Notes: generated by a model from the letters alone, not told the origin. Shown: positions 8,822-19,032, counted from the stretch's first letter. The stretch: DNA of 64,000 nucleotides from Parahaliea aestuarii (GCF_008064635.1 NZ_VRYZ01000002.1:310001-374000); one strand, 5' to 3'. Translations and numbers: made by a program.

Positions 8822-9706
8822 TCAATTAACCAGGGCGTAGCTCCAGCGCAGTTTGTCCCTGCAGCTGGCGTAAAAGCTGTGACCAATCGGGTGCAGCAGG
8901 GTCAGGCGATGGGGCTTTTTGCTGATCACCACATAATCCCCGGGGCGCGCGGTCATATTGACCTGGCCATCACAGGTAACGGGTGGGTGGATGCGGTTGC
9001 GGCCGAGAATATGAATACTGATCTCGCTGTTGCCGTCGACCACGATGGGGCGGCTGGACAGGGCGTGGGGGAACATGGGCACCAGCACCACCGCGTCCAG
9101 GGTGGGGTGCATGATGGGGCCGCCTCCAGACAGCGAATAGGCGGTGGACCCGGTCGGTGTGGAGACAATCAGCCCGTCTGCCCGCTGGCGGTAGACAAAG
9201 GTGTCGTTGATGGACAGCTCGAACTCTATCATCTGCGCCGAGGTGCCGGAGTTCACCACCACATCGTTCAGGGCATCGGCCCTGCCCACGGTCTTGCCGT
9301 CGCGGGTCACACGGGCGTCCAGCAAAAAGCGGCGCTCGCGCTCGAACTTGCCGTCCAGCACCGCGGGCACCTGCTGCTTGAGCTCATCGGGGCTGATATC
9401 GGTGAGAAAGCCGAGGCGACCGCGATTGACGCCGAGCACCGGCGTTTCATAACGCGCCAGAGTGCGGGCTGCGCTGAGCAGGCTGCCGTCCCCGCCCACC
9501 ACGATGACCAGGTCTGAATCCTCGCCAATCTCCTCGACGCTGCCCTGCTGGTAGCGGCCAGCGGGTAAAAGATCCCCGAGGCGCTCCTCCAGTACCACCT
9601 CCAGCTCGCGCTCCAGCAGCAGCGCCAGCAGCTCTTCGAGCACAGACTGCACGCCCTCTTGCTGACTGCGGCCGACAATACCGATTTTCTTGAAGGATGG
9701 CTGCAT
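8822..9706 (-). CDS. nadK: NAD kinase
   Basis: 294 residues, the normal size. It phosphorylates NAD to NADP using ATP or polyphosphate. The family signature GGDGS is at 71-75; the NDVVVN motif, PTGSTAYSLSGGGP substrate loop and a C-terminal GHSFY region are intact. The N-terminus (KKIGIVGR) is typical. The start region overlaps nothing else, and the divergent DUF1853 gene begins about 60 bases away, so 9707-9767 should hold both promoters. Confidence 0.96.
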   Translation of the reverse strand: MQPSFKKIGIVGRSQQEGVQSVLEELLALLLERELEVVLEERLGDLLPAGRYQQGSVEEIGEDSDLVIVVGGDGSLLSAARTLARYETPVLGVNRGRLGFLTDISPDELKQQVPAVLDGKFERERRFLLDARVTRDGKTVGRADALNDVVVNSGTSAQMIEFELSINDTFVYRQRADGLIVSTPTGSTAYSLSGGGPIMHPTLDAVVLVPMFPHALSSRPIVVDGNSEISIHILGRNRIHPPVTCDGQVNMTARPGDYVVISKKPHRLTLLHPIGHSFYASCRDKLRWSYALVN

Positions 9707-9767
9707 GGATTACGTTCCGCCCCGAATGGACTGGTATTATAAACACGAGACTCACCGGGGCGCATGC

Positions 9768-10700
9768 ATGCCACAATCCGACCCCCCTGCCCTGCTGCTG
9801 AAGGAGCTGCGACACCCCCGGGTGCGCGACCTGTTCTGGGCCTGTTTTTCAGCGCCGCTAATGCTGAATGAGCAGCTGCCCGGTGTCTCAGCGCCCGTTA
9901 CGAATACTGCCTTTACACTTTCCACACAGCGGCAGCGCTGGCTGCAAACCCTCGATACCAACCCGGCGCCATTGCTCGAGCACCTGGAACAGAACGCCGC
10001 GACACGTCTGGGCCTGTATTTCGAGGCACTGTGGCATTTTTTTCTCGCGCAGGACAGCGAAGTGGACCTGCTGGCCCACAACCTGCCGGTGCGCGAGGGT
10101 GGCCGCACCCTCGGCGAATTCGACTGCATCTACTACTGCCACCGCCGCCAGCAACCGGTCCACCTGGAACTGGCGGTGAAGTTCTATCTGCAGCGCCGCG
10201 GCGGCAGCAGCACCTGGCAGGACTGGCTCGGCCCAAACAGTCGCGACCGGCTGGATCTGAAACTGCAGCGCCTGCTGGAGCACCAGAGCCAGCTTTCCCG
10301 TTTACCCGCCGGCCGCGCACAGCTGGCGAGTATCGGTATCGACGATCCTCTGCCGGAGGTGGAGATGAAGGGCTACCTGTTTCAACATTTTCGGGAGGAA
10401 GGTGCCGGCCCGCCCGGCTTCAACCCGGGGCGCAGGCTGCAGCAGTGGTGTCACCACCGCGAAGTGGAGGCATTGCTCGCGGGCAGCGGCGAACACCACC
10501 GTATCCTGCCTCGCCTGCAATGGCTGGCACCGCTGTTTGGGCCAGACTCATCGGCATCTGCGCTGGAGGCTGGTGCCCTGCTGCGCCGGCTCAGCACTCA
10601 CTTTGCCGGGCCCGGCAGCGCCCAACTGGTCGCTGCCTATGACCACAAAGGCATAGAAACCCGGCGTTTTTTTGTCTGTAGCGATCAGTGGCCGGGCTGA
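9768..10700 (+). CDS. DUF1853 family protein
   Basis: 310 residues from ATG 9768; the frame is open into nadK but the family begins with the segment LRHPRVRDLFW found just inside this start. The hallmark LGEFDCIYY and HLELAVKFYL motifs near residues 115-142 are present; they resemble a PD-(D/E)xK nuclease core (D, E, K), which is an inference. No function is assigned to the family. The 3' end overlaps the opposing PLP enzyme gene by 16 bases. Confidence 0.85.
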   Translation: MPQSDPPALLLKELRHPRVRDLFWACFSAPLMLNEQLPGVSAPVTNTAFTLSTQRQRWLQTLDTNPAPLLEHLEQNAATRLGLYFEALWHFFLAQDSEVDLLAHNLPVREGGRTLGEFDCIYYCHRRQQPVHLELAVKFYLQRRGGSSTWQDWLGPNSRDRLDLKLQRLLEHQSQLSRLPAGRAQLASIGIDDPLPEVEMKGYLFQHFREEGAGPPGFNPGRRLQQWCHHREVEALLAGSGEHHRILPRLQWLAPLFGPDSSASALEAGALLRRLSTHFAGPGSAQLVAAYDHKGIETRRFFVCSDQWPG

Positions 10701-11635
10701 GCCCCCAGTGCCAGCCAGTCAAAGCCGCGCCGGCCCTGGAGTCCGCCGGTGTGCACCAGCACCAGCGGCCTGCCCGCATCGATATCACCGCTGGACAACA
10801 GGCTGCGCAGGGCCAGCAGGGCCTTGCCGGTGTAGACCGGCTCCAGCGGCAAGCCGTGGTGATCGCCCCAGGCGATCACTGCACGCAGTTCGCTATTGGT
10901 CCGGGCGAAACCGCCACAGTGAAACTCGTGATAAAGCCGCCAGTCAGCAAGTGTTTCATCGTTGTCGCCTGCCAGTGCCTGGAGATTGGCCAGAATCCTC
11001 TGCTGCGTATCCAGCGCGCCCTTCAGGGCCGAGATTCCCAGCACCTGAAAGCGCTTGTCCAGGCCGGCGACAATACCCGCCAGGGTAGTCCCGGTACCGG
11101 TGGCGACCACCACCTGCGCACCACTCTCAAAACGCTGCCGAATGGCAGCGCCAATAACCTGGCACCCCCGCGCGCCCTCGGGGCAGTCGCCGCCTTCGGG
11201 GATCAGCATGTCTGCCCGATAGTCCTGCATGCATGCCAACTGGAATGCGGGATCGTGGCGCTGGCGATATAGCGAGCGGCTGAGCGGATATAACGCCATG
11301 CCCCAGCCAGCCGCTTCCACCAGAGTCGGGGTGGCCAGGTCTTCGCCGCGCACCAGACCCACAGTTTGCAGGTCCATCTCGCGCCCCAGAGCCGCCAGCG
11401 CGTGCAGATGGTTGGACCAGGGGCCGCCAAAACTTAACAGGCGCCGACACTCCCGCTGGCGAGCTGTGCGCAGCAGGCCGGATAGTTTGAAGATTTTGTT
11501 GCCCGGCGCGAGGGCATCACAGCGATCCAGTCGCAATACCTGAAGCGGCTGCTGTCTCCCATCCGGCAGGGGCAGCGTGACCTGCTGCCAGTGGACGTGG
11601 GTTAGCGTTTCTGAATGCGGATGATGAGGCGGCAC
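10685..11635 (-). CDS. PLP-dependent ACC deaminase/D-cysteine desulfhydrase-like enzyme
   Basis: 316 residues with a GTG start. Fold-type II PLP enzyme: the cofactor lysine is K50 in NKIFKLSG, followed by SFGGPWSNHLHALA, the typical Ser/Asn substrate loop. A VATGTGTTLAGIVAG phosphate-binding loop lies near residue 180. Members deaminate 1-aminocyclopropane-1-carboxylate or desulfhydrate D-cysteine; bacterial homologues outside plant symbionts are usually D-cysteine desulfhydrase-like, so I would not assume ACC as substrate. It lies downstream of lipA on the same strand after 33 bases. Confidence 0.8.
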   Translation of the reverse strand: MPPHHPHSETLTHVHWQQVTLPLPDGRQQPLQVLRLDRCDALAPGNKIFKLSGLLRTARQRECRRLLSFGGPWSNHLHALAALGREMDLQTVGLVRGEDLATPTLVEAAGWGMALYPLSRSLYRQRHDPAFQLACMQDYRADMLIPEGGDCPEGARGCQVIGAAIRQRFESGAQVVVATGTGTTLAGIVAGLDKRFQVLGISALKGALDTQQRILANLQALAGDNDETLADWRLYHEFHCGGFARTNSELRAVIAWGDHHGLPLEPVYTGKALLALRSLLSSGDIDAGRPLVLVHTGGLQGRRGFDWLALGAQPGH

Positions 11636-11668
11636 AGGGCTGCCGAAACTCTTTATCCTTGTCTACAA

Positions 11669-12655
11669 CTACAGGCCGACATTATTCTTCTGCAGCACCT
11701 GCTCCGCGCGGTAGCTGGAGCGCACGAACACGCCGGAAACCACTTCCAGGAAGCCCTTTTCCAGGCCCCAGTGACGGTACTGCTCGAACTCATCCGGCGT
11801 GACATAGCGCTGGATGGGCAGGTGGTTGGCAGTGGGCTGCAGGTACTGGCCGAAGGTGAGAATGTCGACATTGGCGGCGCGCAGGTCATCCATGGCCTCG
11901 CGGATTTCCTCTTCCGTCTCGCCGAGGCCGAGCATCAGGCTGGTTTTGGTCAACACATCCGGGCGGTGCGCCTTGGCGTGAGCCAGCACGTCCAGGGTCT
12001 GCTGGTAGGAGGCGCGCGGGTCGCGCACCGGGTGGGTCAGTCGCCTCACGGTCTCAACGTTCTGGGCGAACACCTCGATACCGGAGTCCACCACGGTCTC
12101 GACGTCTTTCAATACTCCGAGAAAGTCCGGGGTCAGGGCTTCCACCGCGGTGTCCGGGTTGTCTTCTTTCACTCGCCGCACACAGGCGGCGTAGTGGCCG
12201 GCGCCGCCATCGGGCAGGTCGTCGCGGTTCACCGAGGTCAGCACCACGTACTTGAGGCCCATCAGCGCTACCGAGCGGGCGGTGTTGTCAGGCTCTTCAG
12301 GGTCCAGCCAGCCTTTCGGGTTGCCGGTATTGACCGCGCAGAAACGGCAGGCGCGGGTGCAGACATCACCCATCAGCATGATGGTGGCAGTGCCGGCACT
12401 CCAGCACTCGCTCATGTTGGGGCACTTCGCCTCCTCGCACACCGTGGCGAGCCGGTGTTCGTGCACAATCCCCTTCACTTTCTCGAAGGTGGGGCCGCCG
12501 CGGGCGCGGATGCGCAGCCAGTGAGGTTTGGCCAGGCGCTCGCCGGCACGGCTGCTGGACTTGATACCGTCCTTGATGGCGCTAATGCCGCGCTCGTTGA
12601 CGAATTTCTGTCCGCTGTAGACCTGCACGGTGGGGATAAGGTCGCTGTCTGCCAT
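11669..12655 (-). CDS. lipA: Lipoyl synthase
   Basis: 328 residues. Radical SAM enzyme that inserts two sulfurs into octanoylated E2 and H proteins. The SAM cluster CxxxCxxC is at C99, C103, C106, and the auxiliary cluster CxxxxCxxxxxC at C73, C78, C84 ([12 protein letters not shown]). The C-terminal RSSY motif that ligates the auxiliary cluster is present (VRSSYRAE). lipB is not adjacent, which is unusual for gammaproteobacteria but not unknown. The 245-bp gap to the divergent TetR gene should carry its promoter. Confidence 0.97.
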   Translation of the reverse strand: MADSDLIPTVQVYSGQKFVNERGISAIKDGIKSSSRAGERLAKPHWLRIRARGGPTFEKVKGIVHEHRLATVCEEAKCPNMSECWSAGTATIMLMGDVCTRACRFCAVNTGNPKGWLDPEEPDNTARSVALMGLKYVVLTSVNRDDLPDGGAGHYAACVRRVKEDNPDTAVEALTPDFLGVLKDVETVVDSGIEVFAQNVETVRRLTHPVRDPRASYQQTLDVLAHAKAHRPDVLTKTSLMLGLGETEEEIREAMDDLRAANVDILTFGQYLQPTANHLPIQRYVTPDEFEQYRHWGLEKGFLEVVSGVFVRSSYRAEQVLQKNNVGL

Positions 12656-12888
12656 GAACTGTCCTGCAAAACTGCTGCGCTGTGGATCCGGGGCGACCGG
12701 AGCTTAAGGGTGCCGATTATAGCGGAAGCGGGCGCCCGGGTTGAGACCCTGCGGGATTATTCACCGACCCGAACCACTAATGTGGCTGCAAGCGAAAGCC
12801 CCGCGCCGGCAATGGCGCCGAATATCCCCACTACTGAGTTGGCAGGGCTCACGATATGGGGCTTAATGGCCAAAAGTAAAAACTTTAA

Positions 12889-12900
12889 TTCAGGTAAAAC
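12889..12900 (+). promoter_or_regulatory. TTCAGGTAAAAC motif at the TetR gene start
   Basis: The 12-mer abuts the ATG of the TetR gene and supplies its AGGT ribosome site. The same 12-mer recurs at 35345-35356, and its core at 16449-16457 and 19044-19052. It may be a ribosome site only, or an operator also used by the regulator itself. Confidence 0.3.
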
Positions 12901-13536
12901 ATGACGGATACCCTCGCCACTGAAGGCCGCCGCGAACGCAAAAAGCGCGAAACCCGCGCTCGCATCCTCCGCGTGGCACAGGAGGAATTCACTCGCCGGG
13001 GCTTTGAATCCACCACCGTGGAGACCATCGCCGAACGCGCCGACATCTCCAAGCCGACCCTGTTCAATTACTTTCCCAGCAAGCTCGGCCTGTTGCAGGC
13101 CCTGCTGCCCGCGGTGGACGAGCGCTTCGCCGAAGCCATCGAAGCCACCGCTCGCGATGCGGTATCCACCGGCGAACGCCTGCACAACTTCTTCAGCTAT
13201 GTGGCCTCGATGACGGAGGTCACCCCCCAGCTCACCCGCTCCCTGCTGCTGCAATCGCTGCAGGTCTACCAGGGCACAGACGCAGTGACCGGGGCGGCGG
13301 ATCCGCGCCGCTTCCCGGCCACCCGGAGCGCTCTGCTGGCGCTGATCGACGCCGGCATCCTGCGCGGCGAAATCCGCACGGATCACAGTCCGGACCAGTT
13401 GGCCGAACACCTCACCGGTATCTATGTGCACCAGCTGATGACCTGGCTGATCAACCCCGACTATGCGATCAAGGAAGAAATGGCGGCCGCCGCCGCCTTT
13501 CTCGGCACGGCCCTGAGCCCCACCGCCAGCGGCTGA
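12901..13536 (+). CDS. TetR/AcrR family transcriptional regulator
   Basis: 211 residues. An N-terminal TetR helix-turn-helix (about 20-65: ARILRVAQEEFTRRGF, then TIAERADISKPTLFNYFPSK) precedes a helical ligand domain without recognisable specificity. It lies 186 bases upstream of two tandem TonB-dependent receptors on the same strand, so it may control them, but that is inference from position. The CAGGTAAAA sequence at its start recurs in the second receptor's leader, which would fit shared and auto-regulation. Confidence 0.9.
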   Translation: MTDTLATEGRRERKKRETRARILRVAQEEFTRRGFESTTVETIAERADISKPTLFNYFPSKLGLLQALLPAVDERFAEAIEATARDAVSTGERLHNFFSYVASMTEVTPQLTRSLLLQSLQVYQGTDAVTGAADPRRFPATRSALLALIDAGILRGEIRTDHSPDQLAEHLTGIYVHQLMTWLINPDYAIKEEMAAAAAFLGTALSPTASG

Positions 13537-13722
13537 AGCCGACATCACCCGGGTTCAATATTTCACACTCCATTTGCTGCCCTGCCAGATTTTGTAAGTA
13601 GCCCCCCGCCCGCCGCAGGCGTATCTTTGCCCGCGGTCATTTTTTGTCCCCCAATATAATTTTTTACCCGCAACCATACGGCTACGCACAAGCGTCTGCT
13701 CATAGAAAAAAGCGAGGCTTAC

Positions 13723-16242
13723 ATGCAACACGCGAATCACTTCCGCCACGCGCCCCTGGCGCTGGCGATCTCCCTGCTGAGCGTCCCTGTCGCCCTGCCC
13801 GCACTGGCCCAGGGCGGGGCGCTGGAAGAGGTGGTCGTTACCGCCCAGAAACGCGAGGAGTCCAGCCAGGACACCCCCATCTCCATCACCGCCCTCAGCG
13901 CAACCGCGGTGGAGAATCGCGGCATCTCCAACAGCGAAGACCTGATCGGCGAACTGCCGGGCCTGTCCGGCTACACCGCTCCGGGCTCCCGCGGCGCATC
14001 CAGCCTGGCCATGCGCGGCGTCTCCGCCGGCAACCCGGCCAACCTGTCACTGGACCCCTCCGTCGCCATGTACATGGACGGCGTGTATGTGGGCAAGCTG
14101 GTCGGCTCCGCCATGGATGTGGCCGAAATCGAGCGCATCGAAGTACTGCGCGGCCCCCAGGGCACCCTGTACGGGCGCAACTCCACCGCCGGCGCGGTGA
14201 ACTTCATCACCAAAAAGCCCACTGGTGAGTTCGGCGTGCGCGCCAGCGCCAAGGCGGGCAACTACAACTACCGTGAATTCAAGACCAACATCGACCTGCC
14301 GGCCTTCGGCACCGCCGGTGAAGGGCTCGGCGAGTTCGCCCTGAACCTGGGCTACCAGACCCGCCTGCGCGACGGCTTCTACGAGAACGACAGCCCCGGC
14401 GGTGACGACTTTGACGAACTGGATCGCCAGGCCTGGCGCTTGGCAGTCACCTGGAACATCACCGACAGCGTCTACGTCGACTACAACTACGATCACAGCG
14501 AACTGGATGAAATCGGCGCACTGCAACAGGTCGTGGGCTACAACCCGGTGGACGCCGGCGGCAATGTCAGCCGCATCGGCGCCATGCAGGGCATGCTACA
14601 GGCTGCCCAGGGCTGGGCCGCCAACCCCGGCGCCGACAGCCGTATTGCAGAGCGCTGGATTCCCTCCCTGCAGCAGAGCATCGCCGCCTACCAGAACGCC
14701 CTGGACCGCGGCGAGGGCCGCGCCGATGACGGCCTGGCCGACTTCGCGCCGGCCTCACAGAACGATGTCGATGGCCACTCCCTGACCGCCACCTGGGAAG
14801 CGGGTGACATGGGCGTATTCGGCGATGTGACCTTCAAGTCCATCACCGCCTACCGCGAAGTGGAGACCTCTGTCTTCGGCGACCTGGAAGACATCGACTC
14901 GCGCCAGAACGCCGACGGTATCGGCGCCTACTCCGACCTGGTGCACCTGACCCTGGGCCAGCTCTACGGCGCGTCTTCCGGCTACGCCTTCGCCCAGGTG
15001 GACAGCCTGTGGAACGGCATCGACAACATCGGCGCCTTCCACACCAAGCAGGATACCGACACCGGCTACGAGCAGTTCTCCGAGGAGTTGCAGATGGTGG
15101 GCAGTACCGACCGGGTGGACTACGCTCTGGGCCTGTACTACTTCGAAGACGAGGGGAAATATCGCCGCAACGCCATCTTCGCCGCCCCTCTCAACGGCGC
15201 CGGCAGCCAGTACTACGACAACGCCACTGAAGCCTGGGCCGCCTTTTCCCAGGCCACCTGGACGCCCGGCTGGATGGACGACCGTATCGCCCTCACCTTC
15301 GGCCTGCGCTACACCGAAGAAGAGAAGGATATCGACTACAACTACGGCGCCTATGAAACGCCCTTCGGACCGGTGCCGGCACAGGTCACCAGCCTTTCCG
15401 AGAGCTTCAGCAATGTCAGCGGCAATTTCACCCTGGCCTACCAGTTCAGCGACCAGGTGAACGGCTTCTTCCGCTATGCCACGGGCTACCGCAGCGGCGG
15501 TTTCAACGGCGAGGTGTTCAACAACGCCTACGACGAGGAAACCATCGAGCAGTACGAGATCGGCTTCAAGAGCGACCTTTGGAACCAGCGCCTGCGGATC
15601 AATGGCTCCCTCTACACCTACACTTATGAGGATCTGCAGGTCAGCCAGATCAGGACCGACTCCGGCGCCGCCACCAGCGTGATCACCAACGCCGGTGAGG
15701 CCGACCGCTGGGGCGGCGAACTGGAAATGATGGTATCGCCGCTGGACGACCTCATCCTCGGCCTCAGCTACTCCTATGTGGACGGCGACTTCGAGAAATT
15801 CCCCGAGGTCTGCGGGACCAACGTCCCCACTACCTGCATCGATACCTCGGATATCGCCAAGCGCGGCGCCTCCCCGGATCACCAGGTCAGTGTCTCCGCC
15901 GACTACCTGTTTGCCCGCACCGCCTTCGGCAACCTCACCGGCTATGTGCAGGCCAACTGGCAGAGCGACTGGGTGGAAACCGCCCTGTGGAGCGCGGTGG
16001 TCGGCGGCGAGCCGGTCATCTACGACCACCAGGGCATGGACGAGCGCACCATCGTCAACGCCCGCCTCAACCTCGAGGATATCCAGGTCGGCGACGGCTA
16101 CCTGCGGGTCAGCCTGTGGGGCCGCAACCTGACCGACGACGACTACCCCAACTTCGCTGTGAACTTCGGTTCCCTGGGGCTGATCGCCGAGCAGTACGGC
16201 GCGCCGCGCACCTACGGCCTGGAAGTGAGCTACGACTACTGA
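13723..16242 (+). CDS. TonB-dependent outer-membrane receptor 1
   Basis: 839 residues. A signal peptide ending at PALAQ is followed by a TonB box (EEVVVTAQKR), a plug domain (to about 170, with IEVLRGPQGTLYGRNSTAGAVN) and a 22-strand-type barrel ending in the aromatic YDY. It is the first of two closely similar tandem copies; both have 839 residues under the chosen starts and share long identical stretches and the leader GCGAGG(C/T)TTACATGCA. Such receptors import chelated or large molecules using TonB energy. The ligand cannot be told from sequence; the family is often named after siderophores, but bacteria like this use it broadly. Confidence 0.92.
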   Translation: MQHANHFRHAPLALAISLLSVPVALPALAQGGALEEVVVTAQKREESSQDTPISITALSATAVENRGISNSEDLIGELPGLSGYTAPGSRGASSLAMRGVSAGNPANLSLDPSVAMYMDGVYVGKLVGSAMDVAEIERIEVLRGPQGTLYGRNSTAGAVNFITKKPTGEFGVRASAKAGNYNYREFKTNIDLPAFGTAGEGLGEFALNLGYQTRLRDGFYENDSPGGDDFDELDRQAWRLAVTWNITDSVYVDYNYDHSELDEIGALQQVVGYNPVDAGGNVSRIGAMQGMLQAAQGWAANPGADSRIAERWIPSLQQSIAAYQNALDRGEGRADDGLADFAPASQNDVDGHSLTATWEAGDMGVFGDVTFKSITAYREVETSVFGDLEDIDSRQNADGIGAYSDLVHLTLGQLYGASSGYAFAQVDSLWNGIDNIGAFHTKQDTDTGYEQFSEELQMVGSTDRVDYALGLYYFEDEGKYRRNAIFAAPLNGAGSQYYDNATEAWAAFSQATWTPGWMDDRIALTFGLRYTEEEKDIDYNYGAYETPFGPVPAQVTSLSESFSNVSGNFTLAYQFSDQVNGFFRYATGYRSGGFNGEVFNNAYDEETIEQYEIGFKSDLWNQRLRINGSLYTYTYEDLQVSQIRTDSGAATSVITNAGEADRWGGELEMMVSPLDDLILGLSYSYVDGDFEKFPEVCGTNVPTTCIDTSDIAKRGASPDHQVSVSADYLFARTAFGNLTGYVQANWQSDWVETALWSAVVGGEPVIYDHQGMDERTIVNARLNLEDIQVGDGYLRVSLWGRNLTDDDYPNFAVNFGSLGLIAEQYGAPRTYGLEVSYDY

Positions 16243-16265
16243 TCCGACCCTGCCGGGTTCTTTTC

Positions 16266-16299
16266 GGGGTGGCTCCGGTAACGGTGCCGCCCCTTTTTT
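16266..16299 (+). terminator. Intrinsic terminator after receptor 1
   Basis: GGGGTGGC (16266-16273) pairs with GCCGCCCC (16286-16293, one G-U pair) across a 12-base loop and is followed by six T. It separates receptor 1 from receptor 2, so receptor 2 probably has its own promoter in 16300-16512. Confidence 0.75.
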
Positions 16300-16444
16300 A
16301 TCGCCGTGACGACGCCCACCCTGCTGCCATCCCCCGGCAGTATAGAAATCGATACCGAAACATCCCCGCTGGAAGAATATGTCCATAGCCTGTCAGAACT
16401 GACGGGCGTATCGTGGCGCCGCGAGTAATTTCTTTACTCCGGGT

Positions 16445-16461
16445 TTAGTTTTACCTGCTCG
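16445..16461 (-). promoter_or_regulatory. CAGGTAAAAC-type motif upstream of receptor 2
   Basis: Minus-strand GAGCAGGTAAAAC lies about 55 bases before the receptor 2 ATG. GAGCAGGTAAAA recurs just after the same gene at 19041-19052, and CAGGTAAAAC recurs at 12891 and 35347. Position fits an operator; binding is not shown. Confidence 0.3.
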
Positions 16462-16512
16462 ATAACACCAAGGCAGCACACTGCCTTTTATAAGATGTAC
16501 AGCGAGGTTTAC

Positions 16513-19032
16513 ATGCAGTCACCGAAGACCTTCTCACCGCGTCCGCTCGCCCTGGCCCTGAGCCTGGCGCTGACCCCCACCGCACTACCCGTACTGGCCC
16601 AGGGCGGCGCCCTCGAAGAAGTGGTGGTCACCGCCCAGAAACGCGAGGAGTCCAGCCAGGACACCCCCATCTCCATCACTGCCCTCAGTGAATCCAATAT
16701 CGAAAACCGCGGCATCAACAACAGCGAAGACCTGATCGGTCAGATTCCCGGCGTATCCGGCTACGATTCGCCCGGCTCACGCGCCGCCACCGCCATCAAC
16801 ATGCGCGGCGTATCCGGCGGCGCTCCGGCCAACCTGTCGCTGGACCCGGCAGTGGCGCTGTACCTGGACGGTGTCTACGTCGGCAAGCAGGTCGGCTCGG
16901 CCATGGACGTGGCGGAAATCGAGCGCATCGAAGTTCTGCGCGGCCCCCAGGGAACCCTGTACGGCCGCAACTCCACCGGCGGCGCGGTGAACTTCATAAC
17001 CAAGAAGCCCACCGGTGAATTCGGCTTGCGCGCCAAGGCGGGGGTCGGCAATTACAACTATCGCCAGTTCAAGGGCAATCTCGACCTGCCGGCCATCGGT
17101 ACAGCGGGCGAGGGCCTCGGGGAACTGGCAGTCAACTTCGGCTACCAGACGCGCCTGCGCGACGGCCTGTACGACAACGACAGCCCCGGCGGCGATGACT
17201 TCGACGAGATGGACCGCCAGGCCTGGCGCTTTGCCGCGCGCTGGTCGCTGACGGATTCCCTCTACGTGGACTACGCCTACGACAACAGCAAACTGGACGA
17301 GGTCGGCGCCCTGCAACAGACTGTCGGCTTTACCTCGGTGGATCCCGCCGGCAATATCGGCCGCATCCAGGCCCTGCAGGGCACACTGGCCGCAGCCCAG
17401 GGCTGGGCGGCCATTCCCGGCACCGACCCGCGTATCAGCGAGCGCTGGATTCCCTCCCTGCAGGAAACCATCGCCGCCTACCAGAAGGCGGAAAACCAGG
17501 GCCAGGGCCGGGCCAGTTCGGGTATGGCGGACTTCACCCCGAAATCCGTCAACGATGTGGACGGCCACGCCCTGACCCTGACCTGGGAAGCCGGGGAACT
17601 CGGCTTCCTCGGCGACGTGACTTTCCGCTCCATTAGCGCCCTGCGGGATCTGGAAACCTCGGTGTTCGGCGATCTCGAAGACATCGACTCGCGTCAGGAC
17701 GGCAACGGCATCGGCGCCTATTCCGACCTGGTGCACCTGACCCTGGCCCAGCTTTACGGTCCCTCCTCCGGCTTCGCCTACCCCCTGCTGGACGGCATGT
17801 GGGACTCGATCAGTGACATCGGCGCCTTCCACACCAAGCAGAACACCGTCACCCGCTACGAGCAGTGGTCGCAAGAGCTGCAGATGGTAGGCAGCACCGA
17901 GCGACTGGATTACGTCCTGGGCCTCTACTACTTCGAGGACGAGGGCGAGTACCGCCGCAACGCCACCTTCGCCGCCCCCTTGAACGGTGATGCCGCAGCG
18001 CAGAACTACGACAATGCCACCGACGCCTGGGCGGCCTTCTCCCAGGCCACCTGGACGCCCGGCTGGATGGACGAACGCCTGTCCTTCACCGCCGGCCTGC
18101 GCTACACCGAAGAAGACAAGACCATCGATTACGACTATGCAGAGGTAGTCTCACCCTTTGGCGTGACGCCGGCGCGCGCGGTCAGTCGCGCCAACGACTT
18201 CAGCAATGTCAGCGGCAACTTCACGGTGGCGCTGCAAGCCACGGAGGACCTCAACACCTACTTCCGCTACTCCACCGGCTACCGCAGCGGCGGCTTCAAT
18301 GGCGAGATTTTCGACAATCCCTACGAAGAAGAGAGCATCGAGCAATTCGAGCTGGGCGTGAAGAGCGACTGGTGGGACAACCGCCTGCGCGTGAACGCCG
18401 CGCTCTACACCTATACCTACGACGACCTGCAGGTCAGCCAGGTGAAAACCGACGGCGGCGCCGCCACCACCCAGATCACCAACGCCGGCTCCGCCGAGCG
18501 CTGGGGTGGTGAACTGGAACTGGCCGCGGCACCGCTGGAAGACCTCATCGTCAGCCTGGGTTACTCCTATGTGCACGGCGACTTCGAGGAATACCCGGAT
18601 GTCTGCGGCACCAATGTGCCTGTCACCTGTGTCGACGGCAGCAGCGAGGCCTCCCGCGCGTCACCGGGCACCCAGTTGACCGCGTCCCTGGACTACATTT
18701 TCGCCCGTACCAGCATCGGCGAGGTCCGCGGCTATCTCCAGGCCAACTACCAGGAAGACTGGCCGGAGAACTCCCTGTGGTCGGCGGTCATCAGCGGCGA
18801 ACCCGTAATCTACGACCGCCAGGGCATGGACGCACGCACTCTGGTGGACGCTCGCCTGAGCCTGGAAAACATTGCCCTCGGCGACGGCGTCCTGCGCATC
18901 ACCGCCTGGGGCAAGAACCTGCTGGACGATGACTATCCAACCTTCGCCATCAACTTTGGCAGCCTGGGGCTGATCACCGAACAGTACGGCCCTCCGCGCA
19001 CCTATGGTCTGGAAGTCGCCTACGACTACTGA
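16513..19032 (+). CDS. TonB-dependent outer-membrane receptor 2 (tandem paralogue)
   Basis: 839 residues from ATG 16513, chosen over the in-frame ATG at 16495 because the GCGAGGTTTAC leader matches that of receptor 1. Signal peptide to VLAQ, TonB box EEVVVTAQKR, plug (IEVLRGPQGTLYGRNSTGGAVN) and barrel ending YDY. The barrel keeps shared landmarks with receptor 1 (LGLYYFEDEG, FRYxTGYRSGGFNGE, GSLGLI(A/T)EQYG), while differences gather in loops, as expected of paralogues that diverge in ligand. A strong terminator follows. Confidence 0.92.
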   Translation: MQSPKTFSPRPLALALSLALTPTALPVLAQGGALEEVVVTAQKREESSQDTPISITALSESNIENRGINNSEDLIGQIPGVSGYDSPGSRAATAINMRGVSGGAPANLSLDPAVALYLDGVYVGKQVGSAMDVAEIERIEVLRGPQGTLYGRNSTGGAVNFITKKPTGEFGLRAKAGVGNYNYRQFKGNLDLPAIGTAGEGLGELAVNFGYQTRLRDGLYDNDSPGGDDFDEMDRQAWRFAARWSLTDSLYVDYAYDNSKLDEVGALQQTVGFTSVDPAGNIGRIQALQGTLAAAQGWAAIPGTDPRISERWIPSLQETIAAYQKAENQGQGRASSGMADFTPKSVNDVDGHALTLTWEAGELGFLGDVTFRSISALRDLETSVFGDLEDIDSRQDGNGIGAYSDLVHLTLAQLYGPSSGFAYPLLDGMWDSISDIGAFHTKQNTVTRYEQWSQELQMVGSTERLDYVLGLYYFEDEGEYRRNATFAAPLNGDAAAQNYDNATDAWAAFSQATWTPGWMDERLSFTAGLRYTEEDKTIDYDYAEVVSPFGVTPARAVSRANDFSNVSGNFTVALQATEDLNTYFRYSTGYRSGGFNGEIFDNPYEEESIEQFELGVKSDWWDNRLRVNAALYTYTYDDLQVSQVKTDGGAATTQITNAGSAERWGGELELAAAPLEDLIVSLGYSYVHGDFEEYPDVCGTNVPVTCVDGSSEASRASPGTQLTASLDYIFARTSIGEVRGYLQANYQEDWPENSLWSAVISGEPVIYDRQGMDARTLVDARLSLENIALGDGVLRITAWGKNLLDDDYPTFAINFGSLGLITEQYGPPRTYGLEVAYDY

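Noticed and set aside
12757-13548. 263-codon minus-strand frame
   Set aside because: Antisense to the TetR gene, whose helix-turn-helix is clear.
14755-16386. 543-codon minus-strand frame
   Set aside because: Antisense to receptor 1; similar mirrored frames occur opposite every receptor gene.
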